Shown here in pieces: positions 29,291-37,349 of a DNA stretch of 45,961 nucleotides; positions within the stretch are counted from its first letter, which is position 1, and each line of letters begins with the position of its first letter. Location of the stretch: assembly GCA_009841335.1 (NCBI GenBank), contig VXLY01000015.1:1-45961 (forward strand). Reading direction: 5' to 3'. Position numbers and translations under genes: made by a program. Origin of the DNA: Rhodothermaceae bacterium (lineage in GTDB: Bacteria; Bacteroidota; Rhodothermia; Rhodothermales; Bin80). A model generated the notes under the pieces. That model made no database searches. It was not told the DNA's origin and saw nothing but the letters and a program-made list of their open reading frames with translations.

Positions 29291-30862
29291 CTACTGGGAT
29301 CTTGACAAGTACTCGTTGAAAAACTTGGACTTGCTGTTCTCAGTAAGCGTGATAGGTTCAACCTTGGAGCCAAACTTCAAAAACTGGACCTCGCCCTCAC
29401 GAAAACTGGGCCACAACGGAATGTCAGCGCCATTGGGGGACCCCGATGTTGCAAAGTTCACCCAGTAGTCCGACATCGTATCACTAATCAATTTGTCCAC
29501 TTCAGTCAACGGACGGTCAAGATGATCCAGTGTGCCAAAAAAATAGGGCACCTCAGCAGTGTGAAATGCACCAAATTCGGGGCGTTCCGGCCAGGGAATC
29601 GCTCGCTCAAAGTAGTAGAGGTACACGTCTTCGCCCGATGAGCGGGCATGGACCGCGGCCAACCGCTCCAACGCGACTGCCGCCAAGTCACGCAGACTGC
29701 TCTTTTGCGCAATTCCAGCAGCCATATCAGAGTCCGCAGGATACAAGGACAAGAACAGATCTCCTTCATCCTCATAGCGCTCATGAGCAGACTTCTGATA
29801 CTCCTCAAGAGTCGTTCGACCATACCCCGGAAATGCACTCCCCTCATCCGCATTGAATCCTGTCATCATCGGTACCTGATGCTGGAGTCCTCGATCATAG
29901 ATCGCGGATACATCGCCTGTCACGAGGACTCCGTCAATGACGGGAAAAAAGCGTACAGACGGAAGAGACGACAATTCATTGGTTGTCATCATCCGCATTT
30001 CCTGAACAGACAGCAAATTGTGATTCGCGACATATTCCCGACCCGCCTCCTCGGCATCCGACAATGGAATTGCAACAGATCGGAGATCTGAGAGGCCAAA
30101 GGAAGCCAGACCTCCCGGACCGCTTTGAGCTATCACCCGCTGAAAGAGCCCTTTCGCAAGGGGTGATGCAGCTAGCAGAAACACCGACATCGCACCCGCG
30201 GATTGGCCAGCAACAGTCACGTTCTCCGGGTCACCTCCGAACGCGGCAATATTTTTCTTCACCCACTGTAGTGCAGCAACCTGATCTAGTAGTCCGTAAT
30301 TCCCGGATGCCTGGTGAGGCGAGTCAGCAGAGAGATCAGGATGGGCAAAAAATCCCAAAATCCCGAGACGATAATTGATTGTGACCACGACAAGACCTTT
30401 CTGCGCCAATCTACTCCCATCGTAGACTGCTACCGAACCGGAACCCTCTTGAAAAGCTCCTCCGTGGATATAGACGAGCACGGGTTTCGGCTGTTCCGAG
30501 TATTCAGCCTGTGTCCAAACATTGAGATATAGACAATCTTCACTGACCCCTCCCTGATGCATGAACTCTTCTGTCCAGGGAGGACGAGAGCCAACAACAT
30601 CCTGGACACATCCTGCGGAAAACGTATCCGCATTCAACGTATCTTCCCAAGCAGGCAATGGCTGAGGTGGTTGCCAACGGAGATGGCCAATTGGAGGAGC
30701 CGCATAGGGAATTCCCTGATAAACGTGAACTCTAGATTCAGAGAGCCCGCGCACAAAACCCTGATCTAATTCAACAACCTGGGCAACTGTGGGGGCAGGA
30801 AAACAGACCAACCAACCAATCCCAAGATGCCATAACCATCGTTTTATCGAGTCCATGTCCAT
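29291..30862 (-). CDS. Secreted type-B carboxylesterase
   Basis: This alpha/beta hydrolase of the carboxylesterase type B (PnbA/cholinesterase-like) family hydrolyses ester bonds outside the cytoplasm. The 523 residues begin with a short signal peptide (about 1-28). GIPYAAPPIGHLRWQPPQP and the EDCLYLNVW signature follow. The oxyanion-hole region is VYIHGGAF (about 130-137) and the nucleophile elbow is AGQSAGAMS (Ser221). Acidic NADEGSAFPG and the His in GAFHTAEVPY complete the likely triad. Cys85 and Cys110 can form the family's usual disulfide. It stands alone, divergent from the Ig-like/LVIVD protein. The substrate is unknown. Confidence 0.92.
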   Translation of the reverse strand: MDMDSIKRWLWHLGIGWLVCFPAPTVAQVVELDQGFVRGLSESRVHVYQGIPYAAPPIGHLRWQPPQPLPAWEDTLNADTFSAGCVQDVVGSRPPWTEEFMHQGGVSEDCLYLNVWTQAEYSEQPKPVLVYIHGGAFQEGSGSVAVYDGSRLAQKGLVVVTINYRLGILGFFAHPDLSADSPHQASGNYGLLDQVAALQWVKKNIAAFGGDPENVTVAGQSAGAMSVFLLAASPLAKGLFQRVIAQSGPGGLASFGLSDLRSVAIPLSDAEEAGREYVANHNLLSVQEMRMMTTNELSSLPSVRFFPVIDGVLVTGDVSAIYDRGLQHQVPMMTGFNADEGSAFPGYGRTTLEEYQKSAHERYEDEGDLFLSLYPADSDMAAGIAQKSSLRDLAAVALERLAAVHARSSGEDVYLYYFERAIPWPERPEFGAFHTAEVPYFFGTLDHLDRPLTEVDKLISDTMSDYWVNFATSGSPNGADIPLWPSFREGEVQFLKFGSKVEPITLTENSKSKFFNEYLSRSQ

Positions 30863-31328
30863 CTGCGTACCGAATTATCAATCGAGCCGTAATACTTCGT
30901 TCTTAGAGCAGGGAAGCGAGGCCCAAGTAAAAATTAATGTATTTACTGAATCACCATATCGAATATATGCGAATTAAGGTATTTGTCAAATCTCAGTCCA
31001 GACAGTTCAAAAAAGCATCTGTAATTGGGGAAGAAACCTGCACAAATCCGGGTAGATAATCGGCCCTCAGGATTCGTCAGAATAGTAGTAGCGGCCCATT
31101 AAACAAGGCCCCGAGAAAAATATTGAGCTTATTGATAATAGATTACAAGGCTGCGGCCTTGTTTTGAACAAGTAATTCGCAGTCCAAATCTTCTGGCACG
31201 AGGATTGGATGAAACTGCATTTTGGGCTGGCTAGGACTGTGTGTACTGAATTCAAGATGTGGTCAACTTTCTGTCCCATTTCTTTATTTTCAGGTATTCA
31301 TTAATCTCGAAAAAGGTGCAACTGATTG
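30863..31328. other. Divergent non-coding region with a possible attenuator
   Basis: About 465 bp between two divergent genes contain the promoters of both. The visible structure is a hairpin with a T-rich tail at 31145 and an alternative pairing partner at 31102 (annotated separately). No RNA gene family was recognised, and the short open frames have no features of real proteins. Confidence 0.5.
31102..31165 (+). terminator. Hairpin with competing arm, terminator/attenuator-like
   Basis: ACAAGGC (31145-31151), loop TGCG, and GCCTTGT (31156-31162) form a perfect 7-bp stem followed by TTTT. Upstream, AACAAGGCC (31102-31110) is an exact complement of GGCCTTGTT (31155-31163). It could therefore capture the right arm and prevent hairpin formation. 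The element lies about 165 nt ahead of the gene starting at 31329, on the same strand. The tail of four Ts is short, so termination strength is uncertain. Confidence 0.35.
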
Positions 31329-33203
31329 ATGTTTCTATTACTCATTGGCCTCCTGTTGCAGGTAAGCCCTCCCGATCGTGTTGAAATTTCACCCGAATCC
31401 GCTTCATTGGCAGTCGGAGAGACGCTGGACTTTTCGGCCCAGGCATACAGCTCGGACGATGTCATCATCAATGGACTTGTGCCGAAATGGCATATCGCAG
31501 AATCGTCCATGGCCACGGTAGATGAGTCTGGTACTGTGCTGGCGGTCTCGCCCGGCAGTGTCGTTCTAGTTGCTGTGATGGGTGGAAAACCCGGATACGC
31601 ACAAATCACGATTACCGAGAGCAGGAGTGTATCATTGACAGCTTCCCTGCCCGTTTCCACCGTGCTTTCAGGTACAAGTGTTCCGATTGAGGTGAACGTC
31701 AATGGTCTGCCTCCAAAGGGCCGCATACGGTTTTCCAGCAGTAACAATTCAGTTGCAACTGTGAACAGGGACGGAACCCTCCATGCAAAGAACCCAGGTT
31801 CAGCTACTATTACCGTCAGAAGTAGCGGCATAAGTACCTCAGTAGAGGCAGTTGTGATTGACAACCCGACTGTGTCTTACCACATTACCCAAAATCGATT
31901 CATCGTTCGACAGGGAGATGTGGTTCGCTTTCGCATCAGGGCAGTTGATGAAAATGGAAACGCAGTAGAGGGGGTGTACCCGTCATGGGAGGCATCTGGG
32001 GATGGTGCACTCATGGTAAATGAAGGCGCAGAAGGCGTATTTGTGGGAGAAAAGCCGGTTCCTTATTCAATCACGGCATTTATAGGCGAAGACGTTGAGA
32101 GAACAATCACACTCGTAGTTGACCCACGTGTCCATAAACAAACGCTATCCCTCGTGGGGCGCGGCGCTATTGCACATAACCATTCGGGGGATATGTGGGC
32201 TTTTGAGGGCGTTGACGGCCGTGATTATGCGTATGTCGGTACCTTCATGTACGACTGGATGAAGGCTTTTGACCTCTCGGATCCGACGAATCCCGTCCTC
32301 ACAGACTCGGTTCAGGTGGACGCTCGTCGAATCAATGACGTGAAAATTCACGGAAGTAATCAACTTGCGGTGATCACCCGTGAAGGGGCCTCAGATCGGC
32401 GCAACGGAATTGTGATCCTAGATCTTTCCGAACCAGCTCATCCCGAAATTTTATCTGAGTACACCGATACTGTAACGGGAGGCGTACATAACGTATGGAT
32501 TGAGGGAGACCTTGTCTATGCCTGCCACAATGGCACGAATGCTCTCCACATCATTGACATTGCTGATCCGGCCAATCCGAGGGAGGTTGGGCGCTGGGAA
32601 CTTGATAGAAGCGAAAAGACATTGCATGATGTGATCATCCAGGAGGGATATGCTTACCTATCGTACTGGGATGACGGGATCGTGATACTTGATGCCGGTG
32701 CTGGTTCACACGGTGGAACGGAGATCGAACCTGTAATGGTTAGCAGGCTTTCGTATCCAGAAGGAAACACTCATGTTGCTTGGAGGCACGGTCGTTACCT
32801 GTTTGTTGGAGATGAATTTTGGCCGGAAAATTATGATGTGGATAAGCCATTGGACGCCAGCGGCTATGTACATATTCTGGATATGTCGGACATTGAAGCT
32901 CCGGTTGAAGTTGCCAGATATGAAGTGCCTGACGCAGGTGCACACAATATGTGGATTGAGGATGATATAATGTACATCGGTTATTATCAGGGAGGCTTGC
33001 GGGTTGTAGATATCAGTGGCGAGCTACTGGGCAACCTCTATGACCAAGGCCGCGAAATTGGACACTTACTGACCACGGATGACGAATCCATGGTACCCGG
33101 CTGGCCCATGACCTGGAGTGCTCAAGTTTTCAAGGGACACATCTATTCCTCCGACCTGAACAGCGGCCTTTGGATTACCAGACTAGAAACAATCCGACCT
33201 TGA
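31329..33203 (+). CDS. Secreted protein with Ig-like (BIG2) domains and an LVIVD beta-propeller
   Basis: The 624-residue product starts with a very short signal peptide (MFLLLIGLLLQV). Two bacterial Ig-like (BIG2) domains cover about 15-95 and 100-185, each with the pattern ISPESASLAVGETL then TVDESGTVLAVSPGSV. A third Ig-like segment (about 190-265) follows. The remaining 350 residues are a beta-propeller of LVIVD repeats, for example DLSDPTNPVLTDS, IVILDLSEPAHPEILS and HIIDIADPANPREVG. Such proteins act at the cell surface or outside, but no specific role is known. I start at the ATG at 31329; a TTG one codon earlier is also possible. It is monocistronic. Confidence 0.85.
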   Translation: MFLLLIGLLLQVSPPDRVEISPESASLAVGETLDFSAQAYSSDDVIINGLVPKWHIAESSMATVDESGTVLAVSPGSVVLVAVMGGKPGYAQITITESRSVSLTASLPVSTVLSGTSVPIEVNVNGLPPKGRIRFSSSNNSVATVNRDGTLHAKNPGSATITVRSSGISTSVEAVVIDNPTVSYHITQNRFIVRQGDVVRFRIRAVDENGNAVEGVYPSWEASGDGALMVNEGAEGVFVGEKPVPYSITAFIGEDVERTITLVVDPRVHKQTLSLVGRGAIAHNHSGDMWAFEGVDGRDYAYVGTFMYDWMKAFDLSDPTNPVLTDSVQVDARRINDVKIHGSNQLAVITREGASDRRNGIVILDLSEPAHPEILSEYTDTVTGGVHNVWIEGDLVYACHNGTNALHIIDIADPANPREVGRWELDRSEKTLHDVIIQEGYAYLSYWDDGIVILDAGAGSHGGTEIEPVMVSRLSYPEGNTHVAWRHGRYLFVGDEFWPENYDVDKPLDASGYVHILDMSDIEAPVEVARYEVPDAGAHNMWIEDDIMYIGYYQGGLRVVDISGELLGNLYDQGREIGHLLTTDDESMVPGWPMTWSAQVFKGHIYSSDLNSGLWITRLETIRP

Positions 33204-33522
33204 ACAACGCTCAAAACAGACGATCGCCGTGTGTGGGCACCCCCGTCTGTGCATGATTACCTTCACTTCCTCACTATCGGGAGTCGTGCTGAACTTCCCC
33301 GTGCATCCATTCGAATAATTCTGAGTGTGTACGCACTGAAAATTGCATCCTTGCAAGTCCCTATTGAACGCACGGGAACGTGTAGTTCCGCCGGGTTCCT
33401 AGATCGTGAACGCCGATATTCCGGTTCCGAAGCCCTGGATCCACGATATACCAATTCCTCAGTGCAGAAGTCGTCCCAATACCAAAGACCATCTTCGCGA
33501 GAGCGCTGAGACTCCTCCAAAA
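33204..33522. other. Non-coding stretch between convergent genes
   Basis: About 320 bp lie between two convergent stops (LVIVD protein and HtpX). Overlapping open frames on both strands lack family features and appear to be chance. A terminator-like inverted repeat at 33216 is the only structure noticed. Confidence 0.5.
33216..33250 (+). terminator. Terminator-like inverted repeat after the LVIVD protein gene
   Basis: ACAGACG (33216-33222) and CGTCTGT (33244-33250) form a perfect 7-bp stem starting 13 nt after the stop codon, with a GTG/CAC pairing possible inside the loop. No T-run follows, so it may terminate only weakly or protect the 3' end of the mRNA. Confidence 0.35.
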
Positions 33523-34344
33523 CTACGCAAGAAGCCTTCGAATACGCTCTTCGGTCGGCGGGTGTGTGCTGAAAAGGGACATTAATCCTCGTTTGGAAAA
33601 CGGCATCATGATGAACATGTGTGCTGTCGCGGGATTCGCATCCATCGGCAAACCCCTTTGAACATTCTCGATTCTTTGAAGCGCACTCGCCAGTCCCCTA
33701 GGCGTACCCGCTATCTCAGCCCCGATCCTGTCTGCCTCAAACTCGCGTGAGCGAGAAATTGCAGTCTGTATGAGCATAGCGGCAATAGGGGCAAGAATTA
33801 ACGTCGCCAAGAAACTCACGATGTTTTCCCGCCTGTTCTCACCGCCAGAAAAAATCATTGCAAACTGTGCCATTCGTGCGACTACCATGATGGTTGCAGC
33901 GAGTGTAGCTGCAATAGAACTGATCAGAATATCACGATTCCTGACATGTGCTAATTCATGGGCCATCACACCCGCCAACTCTTCCTTGCTCAGATTCCGA
34001 ATCAACCCCTCAGTAGCAGCCACCGCTGCATTTTCGGGATTGCGGCCCGTAGCAAAAGCATTTGGGGAATTACCGGGGATGATGTACACACGAGGCATTG
34101 GTAGTCCCGCATTTTGTGCCAAGCGCTCCGTGAGACGATATAGTTGATGTGACTCCCCGACCTCCTGAGCACGATACATCCTCAAAACAATTTTGTCCGA
34201 GAACCAATAAGAGCCAAAGTTCATTGCGATCGCAATTACAAACGCAAGCAATAAACCTGCCTCTCCACCAAGAGAGCCACCAAGCGCGAGCACCAACCCA
34301 CTGAGCGTTCCCAAAAGCAATACAGTCTTTACACCGGCATTCAT
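33523..34344 (-). CDS. htpX: HtpX-type membrane zinc metalloprotease (M48)
   Basis: HtpX proteases help clear damaged inner-membrane proteins, overlapping in role with FtsH, which is also encoded here. The 273-residue protein has two N-terminal membrane helices (about 7-24 and 28-46), the zinc motif HELAH (129-133), and two further helices (about 139-162 and 172-195). The third ligand region is SREFEADR (199-206, with Glu201 the likely ligand). The end phrase STHPPTEERIRRL is the family hallmark. It is transcribed from just downstream of the broken DGPF gene and converges with the LVIVD protein gene. Confidence 0.94.
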   Translation of the reverse strand: MNAGVKTVLLLGTLSGLVLALGGSLGGEAGLLLAFVIAIAMNFGSYWFSDKIVLRMYRAQEVGESHQLYRLTERLAQNAGLPMPRVYIIPGNSPNAFATGRNPENAAVAATEGLIRNLSKEELAGVMAHELAHVRNRDILISSIAATLAATIMVVARMAQFAMIFSGGENRRENIVSFLATLILAPIAAMLIQTAISRSREFEADRIGAEIAGTPRGLASALQRIENVQRGLPMDANPATAHMFIMMPFSKRGLMSLFSTHPPTEERIRRLLA

Positions 34345-34459
34345 TGAATGAATCAGAATAATTGAAGTACCTTACCGTGAACCATGGGCATCAAAAGAAA
34401 AGACCTCGAATAGGTTTCCTTTGCAATCCCTAATGTCAGAATAGACCATCCTACTGCGG

Positions 34460-34833
34460 TCAGAGCCGGTCGCTGTCAATAAAATCTTCAGGCTCAAACA
34501 GCGGCCGGATTTCAACCTCACAAGTATCGGGGTGAGGATTGGGACACCGTTTAAGCCAACTGATTGCCTCATCCATATCCTTGACTTCCCAAATCCAGTA
34601 TCCTGCCACCAAGTCCGAGGTAAGCTCAAAAGGTCCCTTCAAGACGGTGCGTGAAACCCTATCAAAACGCACCCGTGCACCAAAGCGTGTCGGCCGTAGG
34701 CCACCTCCATCCCGTATAATTCCAGCTTCCGCCAATGCCTCATTATAGACCCCATGGACGCAAGTAGCTCAGCAGACGACATTACTCCCGCTTCTGAGTC
34801 TATTGTTGAACGGACAAGAACCATTACCCTCAT
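34460..34833 (-). pseudogene. DGPF/YCII-domain protein, broken by a -1 frameshift
   Basis: The reading starts at 34833 as MRVMVLVRSTIDSEAGVMSS and matches the usual start of DGPF/YCII-related proteins. In the GGGG run (reverse strand; plus CCCC at 34750-34753) the frame is lost. The next frame continues the family pattern: YNEALAEAGIIRDGGGL, then RTVLKGPFELTSDLVAGYWI and AISWLKRCPNPHPDTCEVEI, ending near 34460. One extra G would restore a protein of about 124 residues. The family has no firm function, and members often occur near sigma factors. This could be a real pseudogene or a homopolymer sequencing error. Confidence 0.75.
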
Positions 34834-34930
34834 TGCAGTCAGTTTGCATACTGATCTACGGGCGCTAATACGGACGACGCGACACCTACCTCTATTAAGA
34901 CCCTCCCCTGATTACCTGCTGCAAGCACGG

Positions 34931-35869
34931 CTAGAAGGTATTCTCCTCAAGGACTGCGTCAAAAGCTTCCTGGGTATCGTGGACTATGATAGTGCCGCGC
35001 ATGCTGTAGTGCGCACCACCACAAAGTTGCGCACAACTAATCTCCATTTCCGGGGCAGCATAGACTTCAGTTATGCCAGCTTCGTACAACTGAGTGAGCA
35101 CCCTGGTCGACAACCGCTGTCCTTCCTCTGCAATCATGTCCGACCCATCAGCCGTCGGGTAGTCCTGCATGGCAATCCAGCGATAAGGCGGATACTGCGC
35201 CCGACGGCGCTGATCTCCAGAGATCGGCATAGTCTTTGCCATTTCACGTCGAAACTCACTCGTGGACATTTTCGGGACAAACCAGACCGGGATTTCTAAT
35301 CCTGGAATCACATCCTGCTTTACGCGCATATTGGGCAAGGCGAAACTGTGAATCACGTCCCTAGAAGTTAGGTTTACGATAACCGGCTTGTCCTTGACTA
35401 GGTGAAGTGTATTTGTTATGATTACATCGTCGTCGCCACGGGGGTCACTCGTGTCTATCTCAATAGGTTTCGTGAGCGTGGTTTGGCCGAATTGTCCATC
35501 GTCACCCGCGTAAATCACATTCCATGCGAATTGCTCGGCAATCACATTGACGATCATGGACTCTTCCTCCGCAGGGAAATCATTCTTGATTGTAGCCCAG
35601 ATCGGAAATGCAAAACCCACTAGCAGGACCGCCTCAGCTACGACGACCCCACCCTCCAAGTACGACGAAAGCTTACTCTTAACTCCCGTATAACTCGCTT
35701 TCGGGTTGCGTTTCGCATTGAATCGCCAGAGGCAGTAAATGAAAAACGGTGCCCAGATCACAAAAAGCAGCAACATGAGCCAATGCACCCAACTCATCAT
35801 GATGTCAATTTCCGCTCCATGCCCCGAGGCGTCAAGCGGCATGCCCATCCATTTACTTAGATCATTCAT
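34931..35869 (-). CDS. coxB: Second cytochrome c oxidase subunit II, CuA domain with large insertion
   Basis: The 312-residue protein has two membrane helices (about 24-47 and 73-93) and a CuA domain. CuA ligands are His174, Cys279, Cys283 (CAQLCGGAH), His287 and Met290. The glutamate between the cysteines is glutamine here, tolerable because that ligand is a backbone carbonyl. Between VWFVP (195-199) and the first cysteine there are 79 residues, compared with about 20 normally, with helical and charged character. There is no fused haem domain and no lipobox, unlike the caa3 subunit II at 17446. The gene is last in its operon, 3 nt after the 92-residue protein, whereas coxB usually comes first. 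Confidence 0.93.
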   Translation of the reverse strand: MNDLSKWMGMPLDASGHGAEIDIMMSWVHWLMLLLFVIWAPFFIYCLWRFNAKRNPKASYTGVKSKLSSYLEGGVVVAEAVLLVGFAFPIWATIKNDFPAEEESMIVNVIAEQFAWNVIYAGDDGQFGQTTLTKPIEIDTSDPRGDDDVIITNTLHLVKDKPVIVNLTSRDVIHSFALPNMRVKQDVIPGLEIPVWFVPKMSTSEFRREMAKTMPISGDQRRRAQYPPYRWIAMQDYPTADGSDMIAEEGQRLSTRVLTQLYEAGITEVYAAPEMEISCAQLCGGAHYSMRGTIIVHDTQEAFDAVLEENTF

Positions 35870-35872
35870 GTC

Positions 35873-36151
35873 CTAGACTACGTCTGATTCACTCGATCCA
35901 TTAACAGGATCACGATATACACTGCCTGATGTTTTGACTGACTTTAATGCATTCGCGCGGCGATGAGTCTTATAAAAGAACATGCCAACACCTACGCCCA
36001 CAAACCCGATCACCGAAAGGAGCGACGCCATGGAAAATACCAGTGCTTTAATCGTTTGCTCATTTGCACCTCCTGTACCCAGACAGTACTCACAGGCCAG
36101 CGCTGGCGTTGTTATGGCCAATAGTGCTATTAAGATGATGCCACGTCTCAT
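35873..36151 (-). CDS. Small exported membrane protein with CxxC after the signal peptide
   Basis: The real start is the ATG at 36151, which overlaps the previous gene's stop as ATGA. It gives a 92-residue protein beginning MRRGIILIALLAITTPALA. Cleavage there exposes CEYC (Cys20, Cys23 of the preprotein), followed by LGTGG and a second membrane helix (about 35-58), then a polar tail. The two close cysteines on the outer face suggest copper or thiol chemistry, perhaps in CuA or CuB assembly. I do not recognise a named family. It sits between a 66-residue membrane protein and coxB of the second oxidase. Confidence 0.7.
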   Translation of the reverse strand: MRRGIILIALLAITTPALACEYCLGTGGANEQTIKALVFSMASLLSVIGFVGVGVGMFFYKTHRRANALKSVKTSGSVYRDPVNGSSESDVV

Positions 36152-36348
36152 ACCAAGTGCTTGATTTTTCGCCAAAATGTCACTCCGTACAAAACAAGGA
36201 CAATTCCCGAAATCAGTGCGATCAATCCTATCCCCGCCATAACACCGCTGGCATCTGCAATTCCACGGTTCAATGCCCATAAACCGAGCAGGAAGCTCAG
36301 CACTGTTGCAAAAACAATAAACACAATATGAACCGTCCTAAGCGACAT
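36148..36348 (-). CDS. Tiny two-helix membrane protein in the second oxidase operon
   Basis: The 66-residue product consists almost entirely of two hydrophobic helices (about 6-26 and 35-57) with a basic C-terminal tail (WRKIKHLV). Its start overlaps the coxD stop by 11 nt and its own stop overlaps the next start as ATGA, so it is translationally coupled on both sides. Short hydrophobic subunits are common additions to oxidases, and an accessory or assembly role is the natural guess. No family was recognised. Confidence 0.65.
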   Translation of the reverse strand: MSLRTVHIVFIVFATVLSFLLGLWALNRGIADASGVMAGIGLIALISGIVLVLYGVTFWRKIKHLV

Positions 36349-36682
36349 GACTGGACAGAATCAACTTAGCAAGGGTTGCGATATCCTCCTGATCGGCGTG
36401 TGCACCTATGAAGAGCGCGAACATGCCAACCAAGAAAACCGCTGCCGACAAGAGCACCCATAGGATCACCTGTTTTTCACTGATCAGATGCATGAAATAC
36501 AGTGCAACTAGAGCCGCCTTAACGGTGGCAATTGCCAAAGCTACCAGTAACGCCGGTGTGAAGGGCATGTGCAGATAAGAAACTCCAACAGTCACAACAG
36601 TCAGTACCGCAAGTGCAATGAAGACCGTGATGTACACTCTTACGTGTCTCTTCACGTCTTCCAGGGTCATTTCTTCGGCCAT
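36338..36682 (-). CDS. coxD: Second oxidase subunit IV
   Basis: The 114-residue protein has three membrane helices (about 16-37, 41-64, 72-92). It carries the family phrases HVRVYITVFIALAVLTVVTV and VKAALVALYFMHLISEKQVI seen in prokaryotic oxidase subunit IV (COX4_pro). It follows coxC by 18 nt and overlaps the 66-residue gene. It is the counterpart of the gene at 14778, but the two sequences are clearly different, so the operons are not recent duplicates. Confidence 0.88.
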   Translation of the reverse strand: MAEEMTLEDVKRHVRVYITVFIALAVLTVVTVGVSYLHMPFTPALLVALAIATVKAALVALYFMHLISEKQVILWVLLSAAVFLVGMFALFIGAHADQEDIATLAKLILSSHVA

Positions 36683-36700
36683 TTCAAACCGTTTGTCTAA

Positions 36701-37339
36701 TCAAATCAAATAGATCGTCGGGAATAGAAATATCCACACCAAGTCCACGAAATGCCAATATAAACCGGCAACTTCTATGCGATTGGTGAAGTGTGCTTTG
36801 TCACGTGCTGTTCCTCGTTTCCAAAGCTTTGTTCCTGGCCCCCAGAAATAGGCATTTACTAATATCCCACCCGTGACGTGAATTGCATGCAGTCCAGTAA
36901 GTACGAAGTAGACGCCTAGGAAATTATTTGTCGACGCATACCAGTGATGATCGAATTTTTCGCCATACTCAAAACTTTTTACGACGAGAAAGCCCAAGGC
37001 AAGCAGGATAGTAAGTCCCATGTAGAGTTTATAGCGATCGAAACGATCCATTTTGAGCGAAGCCCAAGCCATGACCATCGTAACACTGGAAGCAATAAGG
37101 ATCATCGTGTTCAGTGTTGCGAGCGGTACGTTCAGGATCTCGTCTGCGCGCTCAGCCATGACCTCCGTTCCATACATCATCATGCCCGGCCATGCATCCG
37201 CGCCGATGCGCAGGAATACATAAGCCGCGAACAGGCCGCCAAAAAGCATGACCTCTGAAGCTAGAAAGAGCCAAATGCCCAGCTTCGCATTGTTTACGCC
37301 AGTATCTGGGCGTGCCTGTACCTCGTAGGGTATCTGCAT
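36701..37339 (-). CDS. coxC: Second oxidase subunit III
   Basis: The 212-residue subunit III shows [40 protein letters not shown] and [20 protein letters not shown] in order, the same landmarks as in the caa3 subunit III but with different intervening sequence. About five membrane helices are predicted. The ATG at 37339 is 10 nt after coxA. Its position between coxA and coxD is canonical. Confidence 0.95.
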   Translation of the reverse strand: MQIPYEVQARPDTGVNNAKLGIWLFLASEVMLFGGLFAAYVFLRIGADAWPGMMMYGTEVMAERADEILNVPLATLNTMILIASSVTMVMAWASLKMDRFDRYKLYMGLTILLALGFLVVKSFEYGEKFDHHWYASTNNFLGVYFVLTGLHAIHVTGGILVNAYFWGPGTKLWKRGTARDKAHFTNRIEVAGLYWHFVDLVWIFLFPTIYLI

Positions 37340-37349
37340 TTTGGTTTAC

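Noticed and set aside
31301-31864. 187-codon minus-strand frame opposite the Ig-like domains
   Set aside because: It is Thr/Ser/Pro-rich because it is the antisense of a repetitive coding region; no start context or domain supports it.
33231-33520. Overlapping frames on both strands in the gap between the LVIVD and HtpX genes
   Set aside because: No motif, no conserved start and no family resemblance; considered a transposase remnant but no supporting sequence was found.
34754-35299. 181-codon plus-strand frame opposite coxB and the broken DGPF gene
   Set aside because: It overlaps a well-supported CuA domain and has no recognisable features.
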